Source: Chrysoperla carnea (taxonomy: Eukaryota > Arthropoda > Insecta > Neuroptera > Chrysopidae). From it: a stretch of 64,000 nt of DNA. Position numbers and translations under genes: made by a program. Below, piece after piece: positions 40,501 through 50,854 of this stretch (positions are counted from its first letter, which is position 1; every line of letters begins with the position of its first letter). Under the pieces are notes generated by a model, which saw nothing but the letters and a program-made list of their open reading frames with translations, did not search any database and was not told the origin of the DNA. The stretch spans positions 88,043 to 152,042 of the forward strand of contig NW_025408268.1 of NCBI RefSeq assembly GCF_905475395.1, given 5' to 3'.

Positions 40501-42259
40501 CTCTTGTTGAAAAATCGAAAATTTTCAAAAAATGTTTTTTCTATCGAAAAATGTCAAATTTGATCATTTTTGGCTTATTTATACTTAGTCCAGTCATAAA
40601 CGACCTCTATGTATACATTTTGACTTATTTGGGAAAAAATTTCAATGATTTGTATAGTCATGACTCTCTTGTTGAAAAATCGAAAATTTTCAAAAAATAT
40701 TTTTTCTATCGAAAAATGTCAAATTTGATCATTTTTGGCTTATTTATACTTAGTCCAGTCATAAACGACCTCTATGTATACATTTTTACTTATTTGGATC
40801 TAAGTTTCAATGATTTGTATAGTCATGAATCTCTTGTTGAAAAATCGAAAATTTTCAAAAAATGTTTTTTCTATCGAAAAATGTCAAATTTGATCATTTT
40901 TGGCTTATTTATACTTAGTCCAGTCATAAACGACCTCTATGTATACATTTTGACTTATTTGGATCAAAATTTCAATGATTTGTATAGTCATGACTCTCTT
41001 GTTGAAAAATCGAAAATTTTCAAAAAATATTTTTTCTATCGAAAAATGTCAAATTTGATCATTTTTGGCTTATTTATACTAGTCCAGTCCTAAACGACCT
41101 CTATGTATACAGTTTGACTTATTTGGATCAAAATTGCAATGATTTGTATAGTCATGAGTCTCTTGTTGAAAAATCGAAAATTTTCAAAAAATGATTTTTC
41201 TATCGAAAAATGTCAAATTTGATCATTTTTGGCTTATTTATACTTAGTCCAGTCCTAAACGACCTCTATGTATACAGTTTGACTTATTTGGATCAAAATT
41301 GCAATGATTTGTATAGTCATGAGTCTCTTGTTGAAAAATCGAAAATTTTCAAAAAATGATTTTTCTATCGAAAAATGTCAAATTTGATCATTTTTGGCTT
41401 ATTTATACTTAGTCCAGTCATAACCGACCTCTATGTATACATTTTGACTTATTTGCATCAAAATTTCAATGATTTGTATAGTCGTGAGTCTCTTGTTGAA
41501 AAATCGAAAATTTTCAAAAAATGTTTTTTCTATCAAAAAATGTCAAATTTGATCATTTTTGGCTTATTTATACTTAGTCCAGTCATAAACGACCTCTATG
41601 TATACATTTTGAATTATTTGGATCAAAATTGCAATGATTTGTATAGGCATAACTCTCTTGTTGAAAAATCGAAAATTTTCATAAAATGTTTTTTCTATCG
41701 AAAATTGTCAAATTTGATCATTTTTGGCTTATTTATACTTAGTCCAGTCATAAACGACCTCTATGTATACATTTTGACTTATTTAGATCAAAATTTCAAT
41801 GATTTGTATAGTCATGAGTCTCTTGTTGAAATATCGAAAATTTTCAAAAAATGTTTTTTCTATCGAAAAATGTCAAATTTGATCATTTTTGGCTTATTTA
41901 TACTTAGTCCAGTCATAAACGACCTCTATGTATACATTTTGACTTATTTGGATCAAAATTGCAATGATTTGTATAGTCATGACTCTCTTGTTGAAAAATC
42001 GAATATATTCAAAAAATGTTTTTTCTATCGAAAAATGTCAAATTTGATCATTTTTGCTTATTTATACTTAGTCCAGTCATAAACGACCTCTATGTATACA
42101 GTTTGACTTATTTGAATCAAAATTGCTATGATTTGTATAGTCATGACTCTCTTGTTGAAAAATCGAAAATTTTCAAAAAATATTTTTTCTATCGAAAAAT
42201 GTCAAATATGATCATTTTTGGCTTATTTATACTTAGTCCAGTCATAAACGACCTCTATG
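19532..42259. repeat. 165-bp satellite array, block 2
   Basis: About 138 further monomers of the same 165-bp satellite and same orientation. Variant frequencies differ from block 1: AATTTCAATG and GAGTCTCTTG forms are common here, while AATTGCAATG with GACTCTCTTG dominates early block 1. Local higher-order repeats include a segment at about 24850-26330 repeated 3300 bp later (20 monomers), a segment near 27200-28160 repeated 2308 bp later and again 1815 bp after that, a 4-monomer unit marked by a CTT insertion (near 32661, 33324, 34646), and a 7-monomer unit (37252 and 38406, 1154 bp). The array ends abruptly at ACCTCTATG|AGTAGAAGAG, the Polinton junction. Confidence 0.97.
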
Positions 42260-42382
42260 AGTAGAAGAGTCACAGCGTTCCTGGCGCAGTTTGACCTCAA
42301 GTAACCCCGCTTGGATGGTACACTTTTTAAAAAAGGGCAAACCTAGGTGAATGTTGGAAACCTCGGAAGTTGGAGGGGATAG

Positions 42383-42925
42383 ATGACGTCATTGACCAAT
42401 AGTAAATCAAGATGGCGTTGGGAGGTGTGGTGGGGCGTGGCTGACAGAGCGTTAGTGTGTCTCTTGGCGGAAGTGGGGCTTAAAGTGGTGGGCGTGGTTT
42501 TGAAAGTGGGGGTTAAAGGGGCGGGAATTGGACGTTAGATAATCGAGCCCACTTTCAGCCCAGTTGGATGGTACACTTTTCCAAAAAGGGCAAACCTCGG
42601 TTGAATGCGAAGTTGGAGGGGGGACGTCATTGGCTTTGACCAATAGTAGCGCTGTAAAAATCAAGATGGCGTTGGGAGGTGTGGTGGGGTGAGGAATGGC
42701 TAAACGGGGGGTTGGCTTTAACCAATAGTGGCGGAGAGTGAACAGGGGGCGGGGCGTAAGGGCAAACCTAGGTGAATGTTGGAAACCTCGGCATTGGCCA
42801 ATAGTAAATCAAGATGGAGTCGGGAGGTGTGGTGTTGGGAAATAATGGCTGCCTAAGCATTGATGACGTCATTGGCTTTGACCAATAGTGGCGGAGAGTG
42901 AACGGGGGGCGGGACGTTGACATTA
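42383..42925. promoter_or_regulatory. GC-rich regulatory module with CRE, CCAAT and AAGATGGCG motifs
   Basis: Repeated motif clusters: GATGACGTCATTG (palindromic CRE core TGACGTCA), GACCAATAG (CCAAT box), CAAGATGGCG (YY1-like) and GGGGCGGG (GC box). They recur in the same order near 42383, 42622, 42794 and 42862, and again at 51174-51560 and in the right terminal repeat. What I see is motif identity and order; factor binding is inference. Confidence 0.55.
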
Positions 42926-43560
42926 GTCAGCAATTTTCAAGAATATGTTAATTTGACCTTGAAAAATATTGTAATTTGACACTTTATACATGATAAAATT
43001 CAAAACACGTGACCGGATGTTAATATTTTTTATGATTAAGCAATGTAATATGACACTTGAAATTTACATAATAAAAATACATGTTCAAACTTGTTTGAAT
43101 GGACTTTGATCTTAAAATAATTTTACACGTGTCAGCAATTTTCAAGAATATGTTTGACCTTGAAAAATATGATATCATCATCTTGTAACAAGTTCAAACT
43201 TGTTTGAAATAATTTTACATGTGTCAAAACACGTGACCGGATGCTAATATTTTTTTATGATTAAGCAATGTAATATGACACTTGAACGTGTTAGATAATA
43301 ATTTGCAAATCTGAATTCCAAGAAAAGAATATTATGAGTCTGCAATTTTCAAGAATATGTTGAAATAGATATCATCTAACCTTGAAAAATATTGTAATTT
43401 GACACTTTAAGTATACATGATAAAATTCAAGATACGTGACCGGATGTTAATATTTTTTTATGATTAAGCAATGTAATATGACACTTGAAATTTACATAAT
43501 AAAAATACATGTTCAAACTTGTTTGAACTTGTTTAAACTTGTCTGAATTCCAAGAAAAAA
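42926..43560. repeat. AT-rich subrepeats of the terminal repeat
   Basis: About three copies of a subrepeat of roughly 200-245 bp, each with CAGCAATTTTCAAGAATATG, ATGATATCATCATCTT, CAAACTTGTTTGAA and ACACGTGACCGGATG. Each copy therefore holds several small palindromes: CACGTG, GATATC, and CAAACTTGTTTG, which is nearly a dyad. The same subrepeat recurs five to six times in the terminal repeats of element 2. Confidence 0.8.
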
Positions 43561-43625
43561 TAATTAGTTTGAATTACGATTATAAAAATATCAAATTACA
43601 ACTTTTTTAGTGGTGGGGATAATGC

Positions 43626-43634
43626 TATAAAAAG
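43626..43634 (+). promoter_or_regulatory. TATA box candidate for the polymerase gene
   Basis: TATAAAAAG, 347 bp before the polymerase ATG. A TTCAGTTAGT initiator-like sequence lies at 43681. A GTAAGT at 43915 and an AG at 43971-43972, just before the ATG, outline a possible 58-bp intron in the 5' untranslated region. Confidence 0.5.
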
Positions 43635-43716
43635 TGATGTACGTAGCTGTTGAAGTATCTCTTTTGAAATTCACCTTTGCTTCAGTTAGTTTTTTCCGCA
43701 TATATTTTTTACGTTA

Positions 43717-43778
<62 letters not shown>
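43717..43778. repeat. (TTA)n microsatellite
   Basis: About 20 TTA units in the putative 5' untranslated region of the polymerase gene. A poly-tyrosine reading frame over it is an artefact. Confidence 0.95.
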
Positions 43779-43972
43779 TTGTTTTTGATATATTTATTAT
43801 TCTAAACTTAGTCTATATATTTTATAAAAAAACAAATATTACTCATTTGCTAGTTAACTCTAGTGTTGAACGGTTCGGTAACGTATATTTTGCTAAGTAT
43901 TTGAAAATATAACGGTAAGTGTAAAATTCTTTAAATATTATTGTGAAACTTAAATATAATTTTTTTTGAAAG

Positions 43973-46900
43973 ATGGACACCTACGAACAAAATGTTATGC
44001 AGACGCTAAACGTGGTACCTCAAGGTGGTAGCACTGATATGATGAAGAAAGTGGAGAGAGCGTTGAGGCTCATCAAGACGGTGGAGGAAGCTGAGCGATG
44101 GATGATACTTAATAAGCAGAACATCCGCTTATTCAAAAAGATGTTGATGTTAAAGAAAGAAAATCCTCTGCGTCTTGAAGCTAATATTGGACTTTGTAAA
44201 TCATACCAGCGGCAACTTCACCGACTGCGATTAGATTTAGTTAAGCAAGGTGGTGGTGTCACCAAAAAACAAAATCGACATCTAATCTGGGAGACAATTG
44301 AAACCCACCACCAGGGCAGGGTGAAGACTGGTATGATTACCAATTTGGATTATAAAGATCCAAATATATTTTTCAACCGGGCATTTCCAATGTTTAGAAG
44401 ACACGTTCGGCGTGAGCTAGTGAAGCATCCCCTCAAGGTAAGTAAAATTTAAGATTTATAATTTAAATAGTCTAATGAGATTTTTTTTCAGGTGTATATT
44501 ATGTTCACGGGAAATTTCATTAAGCCCACCACCAAAGAGGAGGATTTGAAAACATTTATAACGTCGGCCAAGGAAATGTATCTGACAACGGACATGCAGG
44601 AGTGGTACAATGATCATGTCAAAAACTATTTGCTGAAAAAATTGGAAGAATTCCAGGAACGCGATAGCGGTTGGGCTCTTGACATGATCATAAATATTCG
44701 AGTCCACATGAATAAGTACTCTCCGATCACAGCTGGGACTTTTTGTGAACTACCACCAGTCATCAAAAATAAATTGGCTGTGGTTAATGTCCGGAATGAT
44801 GACCAACACTGTTTTCTATGGTCGATAATGTCAGCACTTTACCCGGTTGAAAAGGATCCTCAACGCTTGAATAAGTACCCGCACTATAGTCATTATTTGA
44901 AATATGATGGATTAAAGTTTCCCATGTCTCTGGATCAAATTAATAAATTTGAAAAGATGAACCCGCAGCTATCGATTAACGTGTACGGCTACAAAGATAC
45001 GTTTATACATGGTTTGGAAATTTTCCCTGTACGCGTTAGTTCGAACACTGTGGGGAAGAAAATTCATCTATTGGCTGTGGAGAATGGGAACAGTCACCAC
45101 TTTTGCTGGATAAAAAATTTAGCAAAGTTGTGTCGATCGGGTGTAACAAAACACCGCCGCCAAATTTATTTATGTGATCGATGTCTCAACTATTTTGCTA
45201 CAGAAGGCAAACTCCAACAGCATTCAGTAAATTGTGGTGAAAAAGAAGCGGTGCGGGTACGAATGCCTGAAACTGATGACGAGCGGTTCGTTGAGTTCAA
45301 AGATTTCAACAGCAAGGAACGTGTTGAGTATATGGTGTACGCTGACTTTGAGGCGTTATTGGTACCACAACATCATGAAGACATGGAAATGGATCATGGG
45401 TCTTATACAAAAAATATTCAAAAACATGTACCCTACAGTGTAGGTTACTATGTTCATTGTACCCATGATCCCAACCAATCGTTTTATAAGGCATACCGTG
45501 GTGCTGATTGTGTCAAGTGGTTTGTTCATGAACTGGAACAAGTAGCGTACTCATTAGAGCAAAAAATAAAACACGTTAAACCAATGTATCCGCTCACCGT
45601 CGAACAAGAACTGGATTTTATGTCAGCAGAGAAGTGTCACATTTGTGATAAAGATTTCGTATCCAATTCCATACGTGTTCGCGACCATTCACATCGCACA
45701 GGTAATGTAATTTATTTATTATTTTTTAATTTCATCTAATTTTATATTAATCTATTTTAGGTATCTACCGTGGAGCAGCACACCAATTTTGTAATCTGCA
45801 TTATCAAGATTCAAGGGTGATACCTGTTGTGATGCATAACTTAAGTGGATACGATTCGCATTTTATTATTGAAGCTCTGCTGACGGAAATCGACGGTCAA
45901 GTTGATGTGTTGCCCATCAACAAAGAAAAGTACATCAGTTTCACAAAGCACGTCTCGGACATTCAATTAAGATTCATTGATTCCTTCCGATTTCTCGCAG
46001 ACAAGTTGGAAAATCTGGCCTCATATTTAGATAATGATAAAAAATCCATTTTACATAAAGAGGTAAATGATAAAAAATAATTAATTTTTAATACAGGGTT
46101 GTAATTTGTTTTTTAATTTTTTATAGGTCAGTAATGATGAACAATTTCAATTGCTAACGAGAAAAGGTGTATTTCCATATGAATACATGAGTAGCTGGGG
46201 ACGTCTCCAAGAGACAAAATTACCACCAAAGGAGGCGTTCTACAGTGTGTTAACAGATGAACACATAACGGATGAGGATTATAACCATGCGATACAGGTA
46301 TGGAACACATTCAATTTACATACACTAGGTGATTATTCAGACCTGTATATGAAAACTGATGTGTTACTACTTGCGGATATTTTTGAAAATTTACGTAACA
46401 CTTGTATTCATAGCTATAGTCTCGATCCTAGTCACTATTACACACTTCCTGGCTATACGTGGAGCGCCATGTTGAAATACACCAATATCAAATTGGAATT
46501 GTTCACGGATATTGATGACTTGTTGTTTATCGAGAAAGGAATCAGAGGCGGTGTAAGTCAATGTTCTAATCGCTATGCTAAGGCAAACAATAAGTACATG
46601 GAAGAGGGGTATGATAAAACTCAAGAAGATGTCTACCTTATGTATTATGATGTGGTGAACCTATATGGTGCAGCAATGTGTGGATACCTACCAACAGGAA
46701 ATTTTAAGTGGGTCGACACACCAAACATCGAGGATGTTGCAGATGATTCACCAGTCGGGTACATTTTAGAAGTAGACCTTGAAATACCCCAACATCTACA
46801 TGATAACTTTAGCGATTTACCGCCATGTCCGGAGACAACGAAACCACCTGGATCAAAACAAAAATATCTTCTGTCAACCCTTTACAATAAGACCAACTAT

Positions 46901-47854
46901 GTCGTGCACTACAGGAATTTAAAACTGTATACACAACTCGGTGTTAAGGTAACAAAATACCACCGTGTGTTACAATTCGATCAATCTGCATGGTTGAAAC
47001 CATATATTGAGTTCAATACCGAGATGCGCAAGAACGCCTCAAATGAGTTTGAAAAAGCATTATTCAAACTCATGATTAATGCCATCTTCGGTAAAACCAT
47101 GGAGAATGTGAGGAAACATCGGGTTGTGTACATACGAAAAAATTGGGATGGAAAACATGGTGTGAAGAAATTAATTGCCAAACCCAATTTTCACAGTATG
47201 ATGGTGCTCGACAATGACGTCAGTATTGTTGAAATGAAAAAATCACAGATACGTTTCAACAAACCCATCTACATAGGCTTCACAATTTTAGACATATCGA
47301 AAACGTTTGTGTATGACTTCCACTACAACTACATGTACCAACGGTACAACCCCACAAATGTCAGGTTATTATACACAGACACCGATAGTCTAATTTATAG
47401 CGTGAGAAATACTGACGTCTATGAGGTCATGAAACAGGATATTAATCGTTTTGATACGGCTGACTATGCACCCGACAACGTCTATGGTATACCACTACGT
47501 AATAAGAAAGTCAAGGGTTTAATGTCCGATGAAAATAATGGTGATGTTATGCTAGAATTTGTCGGATTACGTAGCAAAATGTATGCTATTCGGGTGCAAA
47601 ATAAAAAAGAGACTAAACGATCCAAGGGTCTCAAGAAGTCAGCTATCCGAAAACTTACTTTTGAGGACTATAAGCGGTGTTTGCTTGAGAACCGTAACTT
47701 TTACCGTGTTCAGCAAAGCATCCAATCCAAGCGACACCGCTTACATACCATCAAACAGCAGAAAGTGGGCTTATCACCATTTGACCAAAAACGACACATT
47801 ACTCACAATTCATGTGAAACAAAACCATGGGGCCACTATAGCATTATTTGTTGA
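43973..47854 (+). CDS. polB: Protein-primed DNA polymerase B of Polinton type (four exons)
   Basis: Joined exons 43973-44437, 44492-45701, 45761-46062 and 46127-47854 give 1234 codons plus stop. All three introns (54, 59 and 64 bp) are GT-AG and their phases agree. This DNA polymerase would copy the linear element using a protein primer. The N-terminal half carries the Polinton block [11 protein letters not shown], the HCFLWSI motif and a zinc-finger-like CDRC...H...C. The 3'-5' exonuclease motifs are [17 protein letters not shown] and TDVLLLAD. The polymerase motifs are DVVNLYGA (A), [11 protein letters not shown] (B) and YTDTDSLIY (C), followed by SKMYAI (KxY-like). The C-terminus SPFDQKRH...PWGHYS matches the family ending. 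There is no internal stop or frameshift, so it appears intact and full-length. Its 3' half is duplicated at 60377-61819. Confidence 0.95.
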
Positions 47855-48094
47855 GTGTAAGTATTTTATATTTTATGTTTTTAATATTTAGCTAATTTTT
47901 GCTGTTGTTTCAGAAATGTGTCCTGCTGTTGTTGTGATGATCCTCAAAGTGGTTCGGTATTGTGATAGGTGTACAAACAATTGATAGAGTAGTGCGCATG
48001 AACAATTGATAGAGTAGTGGTGGGGGTGTCAAAAAATTGATAGTTAGGTTGAATTATTATAGAAAACAATTTAGTGTTAGTTTAAACATACAAA
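47855..48094 (+). other. Polymerase 3' flank with intron-like sequence
   Basis: After the TGA, a GTAAGT at 47860 and TTGCTGTTGTTTCAG at 47913 outline a possible 3'-UTR intron. The motif AATTGATAGAGTAGT occurs twice around 47980-48018. No gene seen. The same layout is present in the inverted copy at 60140-60376. Confidence 0.35.
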
Positions 48095-48520
48095 ATGCAA
48101 GACTTTGGTAATCATAATAGTGATAACAACTGTATTGTTAATATGATTAAAGATAATTGTAGTTTAAGTACTATAAACAATGTGTTAACAAAGTATTTTA
48201 AAACATTAGTTAATATGGCAATTAAATGTGGTCGACCGGAAACTTTAAACTACCTTATTGATAAGGTAGAACAAATGGACTTAGAAGTGAAATTTTCCCC
48301 ATCGTCAGACGATGAAGACAAACAAATTTGGAACTGGATTTTAAAAAATATCCACTCTGGACAAACAGATGGAATTGTAGGACTATCCATTTTTGAACAA
48401 TCTTACTACAGTGTATTTACATCAAACGAGTTATCCGACTATGTTCAAGTGAAAGAAATGACTGAAAATTATCTTATGAAGAAAGATGATGATGATGACA
48501 ATGGACACTTTTCAGAATAA
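48095..48520 (+). CDS. Conserved 141-aa protein of unknown function
   Basis: The 141-codon frame starts MQDFGNHNSD, lies 240 bp after the polymerase stop on the same strand, and ends in an acidic tail KKDDDDDNGH. Its middle is helical-looking and mildly hydrophobic, with no signal peptide or membrane segment. I do not recognise the family. The inverted copy at 59714-60139 encodes the same protein with one visible change (Ile to Leu near residue 28) and no frameshift. Preservation of both copies argues that it is a real gene of this element lineage, although recent duplication alone could also explain it. Confidence 0.65.
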   Translation: MQDFGNHNSDNNCIVNMIKDNCSLSTINNVLTKYFKTLVNMAIKCGRPETLNYLIDKVEQMDLEVKFSPSSDDEDKQIWNWILKNIHSGQTDGIVGLSIFEQSYYSVFTSNELSDYVQVKEMTENYLMKKDDDDDNGHFSE

Positions 48521-48686
48521 TAATTATAATGTATTTTCGATAATTTATAAATATATATTTTTTAAATATTATTATAATACAACTCTGTTTTTATACTTTT
48601 CAGAATAATAATTATAATGTATTTTCGATAATTTATAAATATATATTTTTTAAATATTATTATAATACAACTCTGTTTTTATATGT
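48511..48686. repeat. 88-bp tandem duplication overlapping the 141-aa gene stop
   Basis: TTCAGAATAATAATTATAAT starts at 48511 and again at 48599. The first copy includes the stop codon of the 141-aa gene, so the gene end has been duplicated downstream. The same duplication is present in the inverted arm (about 59552-59730) and so predates the arm duplication. Confidence 0.9.
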
Positions 48687-48812
48687 TAGAGATAAAATTT
48701 TACAATAAAAATAATATTTTTACAATGTGATATTTTTTATTTTTTTTATAAATCACAAGTATGTTCACAAAAGCGGTCCACTATGACAAATTTTTTATTG
48801 TTACAAGTATGT

Positions 48813-49025
48813 TCATAAAAACGGTCCACTATAAAATAAGACTTTTTTGTCAATATATGAATCGTGTAAAGAGTCGAACACTAACCACCTGACTTTAACG
48901 TTGGATCCACGTTTAGCTAAGACCTTTTCCACTAAATAAATGTTTGGATCGTGAACTTTTTGTAATTCTTCGGCATAGAAACCACCCTTTATATCTTCGT
49001 TGCTGTTATCCTTCAATAAATATAC
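48813..49025 (-). pseudogene. C-terminal remnant of Polinton integrase
   Basis: About 70 codons that begin abruptly at the border of the 16-bp minisatellite (PVYLLKDNS...) and end in a natural stop. KGGFYAEELQKV followed by YLVEKVLAKRG and VRWLVFDSLHDSYI matches the end of Polinton integrases, a GGFYxxEL motif then a chromodomain-like module (usual form WLGFDxxHxSWI). The catalytic DDE core is missing, so this is a decayed tail. A Gly-to-Val change breaks the WLGFD motif here. The same remnant is repeated at 59204-59416 and, in older forms, at 54536-55437. Confidence 0.8.
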
Positions 49026-49393
49026 AGGTCTCTTTCTAAACAGGTCTGATTCTAAACAGGTCTGTTTCTAAACAGGTCTGTTTCTAAACAGGTCTCTTTC
49101 TAAACAGGTCTCTTTCTAAACAAGTCTCTATCTAAACAGGTCTGTTTCTAAACAGGCCTGTATCTAAACAGGTCTCTTTCTAAACAGGTCTCTTTCTAAA
49201 CAGGTCTGTTTCTAAACAGGTCTGTATCTAAACAGGTCTGTATCTAAACAGGTCTGTATCTAAACAGGTCTCTTTCTAAACAGGTCTGTATCTAAACAGG
49301 TCTCTTTCTAAACAGGTCTGTTTCTAAACAGGTCTCTTTCTAAACAGGTCTGTTTCTAAACAGGTCTCTTTCTAAACAGGTCTCTTTCTAGAC
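49026..49393. repeat. 16-bp minisatellite, about 23 units
   Basis: Perfectly phased 16-bp units AGGTCTCTTTCTAAAC with changes almost only at three positions (CTC/CTG and TTT/TAT/ATT). It abuts the integrase remnant directly and takes the place of the rest of the integrase gene. The inverted copy lies at 58851-59203. Confidence 0.95.
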
Positions 49394-49629
49394 AGGTCAA
49401 AACCAGTATTTAACAGGTCAAAACCAGTATTAAACAGTTTTTTTTCAACCTAGTATTGAATACTTATGAAAAAAAAAAATATTGATTTCAATAGTGATCC
49501 TAATATATTAATTGTTAAATTAAGAAGGCTACATTCTACAAACATCGGAAGAGAAATACTATCCATAATCCATTACTTGAGGAAAACAAATATAATTAAA
49601 TAACAAGTTTATAATAACTTTATCAAAAA

Positions 49630-49880
49630 TTAAAAAGCCGGAGTAAAACCGGAGTAAAATCGGCGAAAGTCGGAGTAAAACCGGAGTAAAATCGGCGAAA
49701 GTCGGAGTAAAATCGGTGAAAGCCGGAGTAAAACCGGAGTAAAATCGGCGAAAGTCGGAGCAAAATCGGTGAAAACTGGAGTAAAACCGGAGTAAAATCG
49801 GCGAAAGTCGGAGCAAAATCGGTGAAAACCGGAGTAAAACCAGAGTAAAATCGGCGAAAGTCGGAGTAAAATCGGTGAAA
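49630..49880. repeat. CGGAGT/CGGCG minisatellite
   Basis: Short units of 10-12 bp (AAACCGGAGT, AAAATCGGCG, AAAGTCGGAGT) arranged in a compound repeat of about 32 bp. Its inverted partner is at about 57925-58100. Open frames across it on either strand come from the repeat. The stretch between it and the 16-bp array (49441-49629) is AT-rich with no feature seen. Confidence 0.9.
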
Positions 49881-50325
49881 ACCTGTTTAATACTGGTCTG
49901 TATCTGTTTAATACTGGTCTGTAGCTGTTTAATACTGGTTTTGACCTGTTTAATATTGGTTTTAACCTGTTTAATACTGGTCTGTATCTGTTTAATACTG
50001 GTTTTAACCTGTTTAATACTGGTTTTAACCTGTTTAATACTGGTCTGTATCTGTTTAATACTGGTTTTAACCTGTTTAATACTGGTCTGTATCTGTTTAA
50101 TACTAGTTTTAACCTGTTTAATACTGGTCTGTATCTGTTTAATACTGGTTTTAACCTGTTTAATACTGGTTTTAACCTGTTTAATACTGGTCTGTATCTG
50201 TTTAATACTGGTTTTAACCTGTTTAATACTGGTCTGTATCTGTTTAATACTGGTTTTGACCTGTTTAATACTGGTCTGTATCTGTTTAATACTGGTTTTG
50301 ACCTGTTTAATACTGGTCTGTTTAG
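49881..50325. repeat. 17-18-bp minisatellite (CTGTTTAATACTGGT)
   Basis: About 25 units of CTGTTTAATACTGGT followed by CTGTAT or TTTAAC/TTTGAC. It shares the CCTGTTTA core with the 16-bp minisatellite, so the two arrays probably have a common origin. The hydrophobic (LILVCIC) frame it encodes is an artefact. A shorter inverted copy lies at 57830-57925. From 50326 to 50636 the sequence is AT-rich with no gene seen. Confidence 0.92.
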
Positions 50326-50636
50326 AAAGAGGTTTTCAAATCTTACAAGCATCATCAATCAACCCATGTAATATGCTCTTTATATGGAATATAATAAATC
50401 AACTTGTACTATAGATTAGATAAAAAATTTTTATTTAAAAAATTATAATTTTATATTAAAACAAAATACATAATCATCTAATTTTTAAATATTATTTATA
50501 CTTAAAGTGTCAAATTACAATATTTTTCAAGGTTAGAATACATGCATGTCCACAAATCGTAATATTAAAACTGTGATTGCAAAATAATATTGAATGTCAC
50601 ATCAGTTAAAATATTTAATTATTTCCTATGATGGCT

Positions 50637-50849
50637 TTAAGTTATCAAAGCTTGCAGTTTATACTTTTTATATACCGTACAGTGTGTAACACTATTTTTG
50701 GATACATCATGGTTGATAATTCCTGTTTCATATTTATATGATCTTTTAGGTAGGGTGTCACACATAAAAACACTACAAAAATACGGAATTTTAAATTGTT
50801 TAGCATACGCACGTAGCTCCGTATCGTAAAGTGCTCTACGTGGTAGCGT
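50637..50849 (-). pseudogene. N-terminal fragment of adenovirus-type maturation protease
   Basis: A 70-codon open frame on the minus strand matching the start of Polinton cysteine proteases (adenain-like, which cleave capsid precursors): LYDTELRAYAKQFKIPYF, VFMCDTLP, then GIINHD and THC. Known forms read xFRGVFMRDxLP, then GIxNLD and THW, where this His is catalytic. Here the conserved Trp is Cys, the start codon position reads ACG, and the frame ends before the catalytic Cys. It follows the PX-like gene with a few bases between them, the usual Polinton neighbourhood. Not functional. Confidence 0.75.
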
Positions 50850-50854
50850 TTCAA

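Larger units (their letters stand above)
42260..43600 (+). repeat. Left terminal repeat of element 1
   Basis: The first 670 bp are GC-rich, unlike everything around them; the rest is AT-rich. The sequence is collinear with 51072-52860, with rearrangements. Both start AGTAGAAGAGTCA and share TTGGATGGTACAC, GGGCAAACCTAGGTGAATGT and the later subrepeats. Its mirror partner at the right end of element 1 is not in the window. Confidence 0.85.

Noticed and set aside
7..42264. Dozens of long repetitive reading frames (up to 775 codons) in the satellite
   Set aside because: They follow from a stop-free 165-bp monomer. Breaks are random and substitutions are mostly amino-acid changing, with no start context or promoter.
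42452..42664. 70-codon minus-strand frame in the GC-rich terminal module
   Set aside because: Open only because of GC-rich repeats; not conserved in the matching part of the other terminal repeats.
43634..43912. 92-codon frame with a poly-Tyr run
   Set aside because: Created by the (TTA)n microsatellite. It ends before the possible splice site and shares no family features.
46981..47187. Antisense frames within polymerase and within the inverted arm (also 61044-61250, 61607-62125)
   Set aside because: They mirror coding strands with strong family matches and have no features of their own.
47559..47891. 110-codon frame overlapping the polymerase end
   Set aside because: Out-of-frame shadow of the polymerase; the polymerase frame carries the family motifs.
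49026..49393. CRISPR-like look of the 16-bp array
   Set aside because: Units are contiguous with no unique spacers, and the setting is eukaryotic.
49559..50414. Hydrophobic LILVCIC and basic NRYRPVLNRLK frames
   Set aside because: Both are translations of minisatellite DNA on opposite strands with no independent support.
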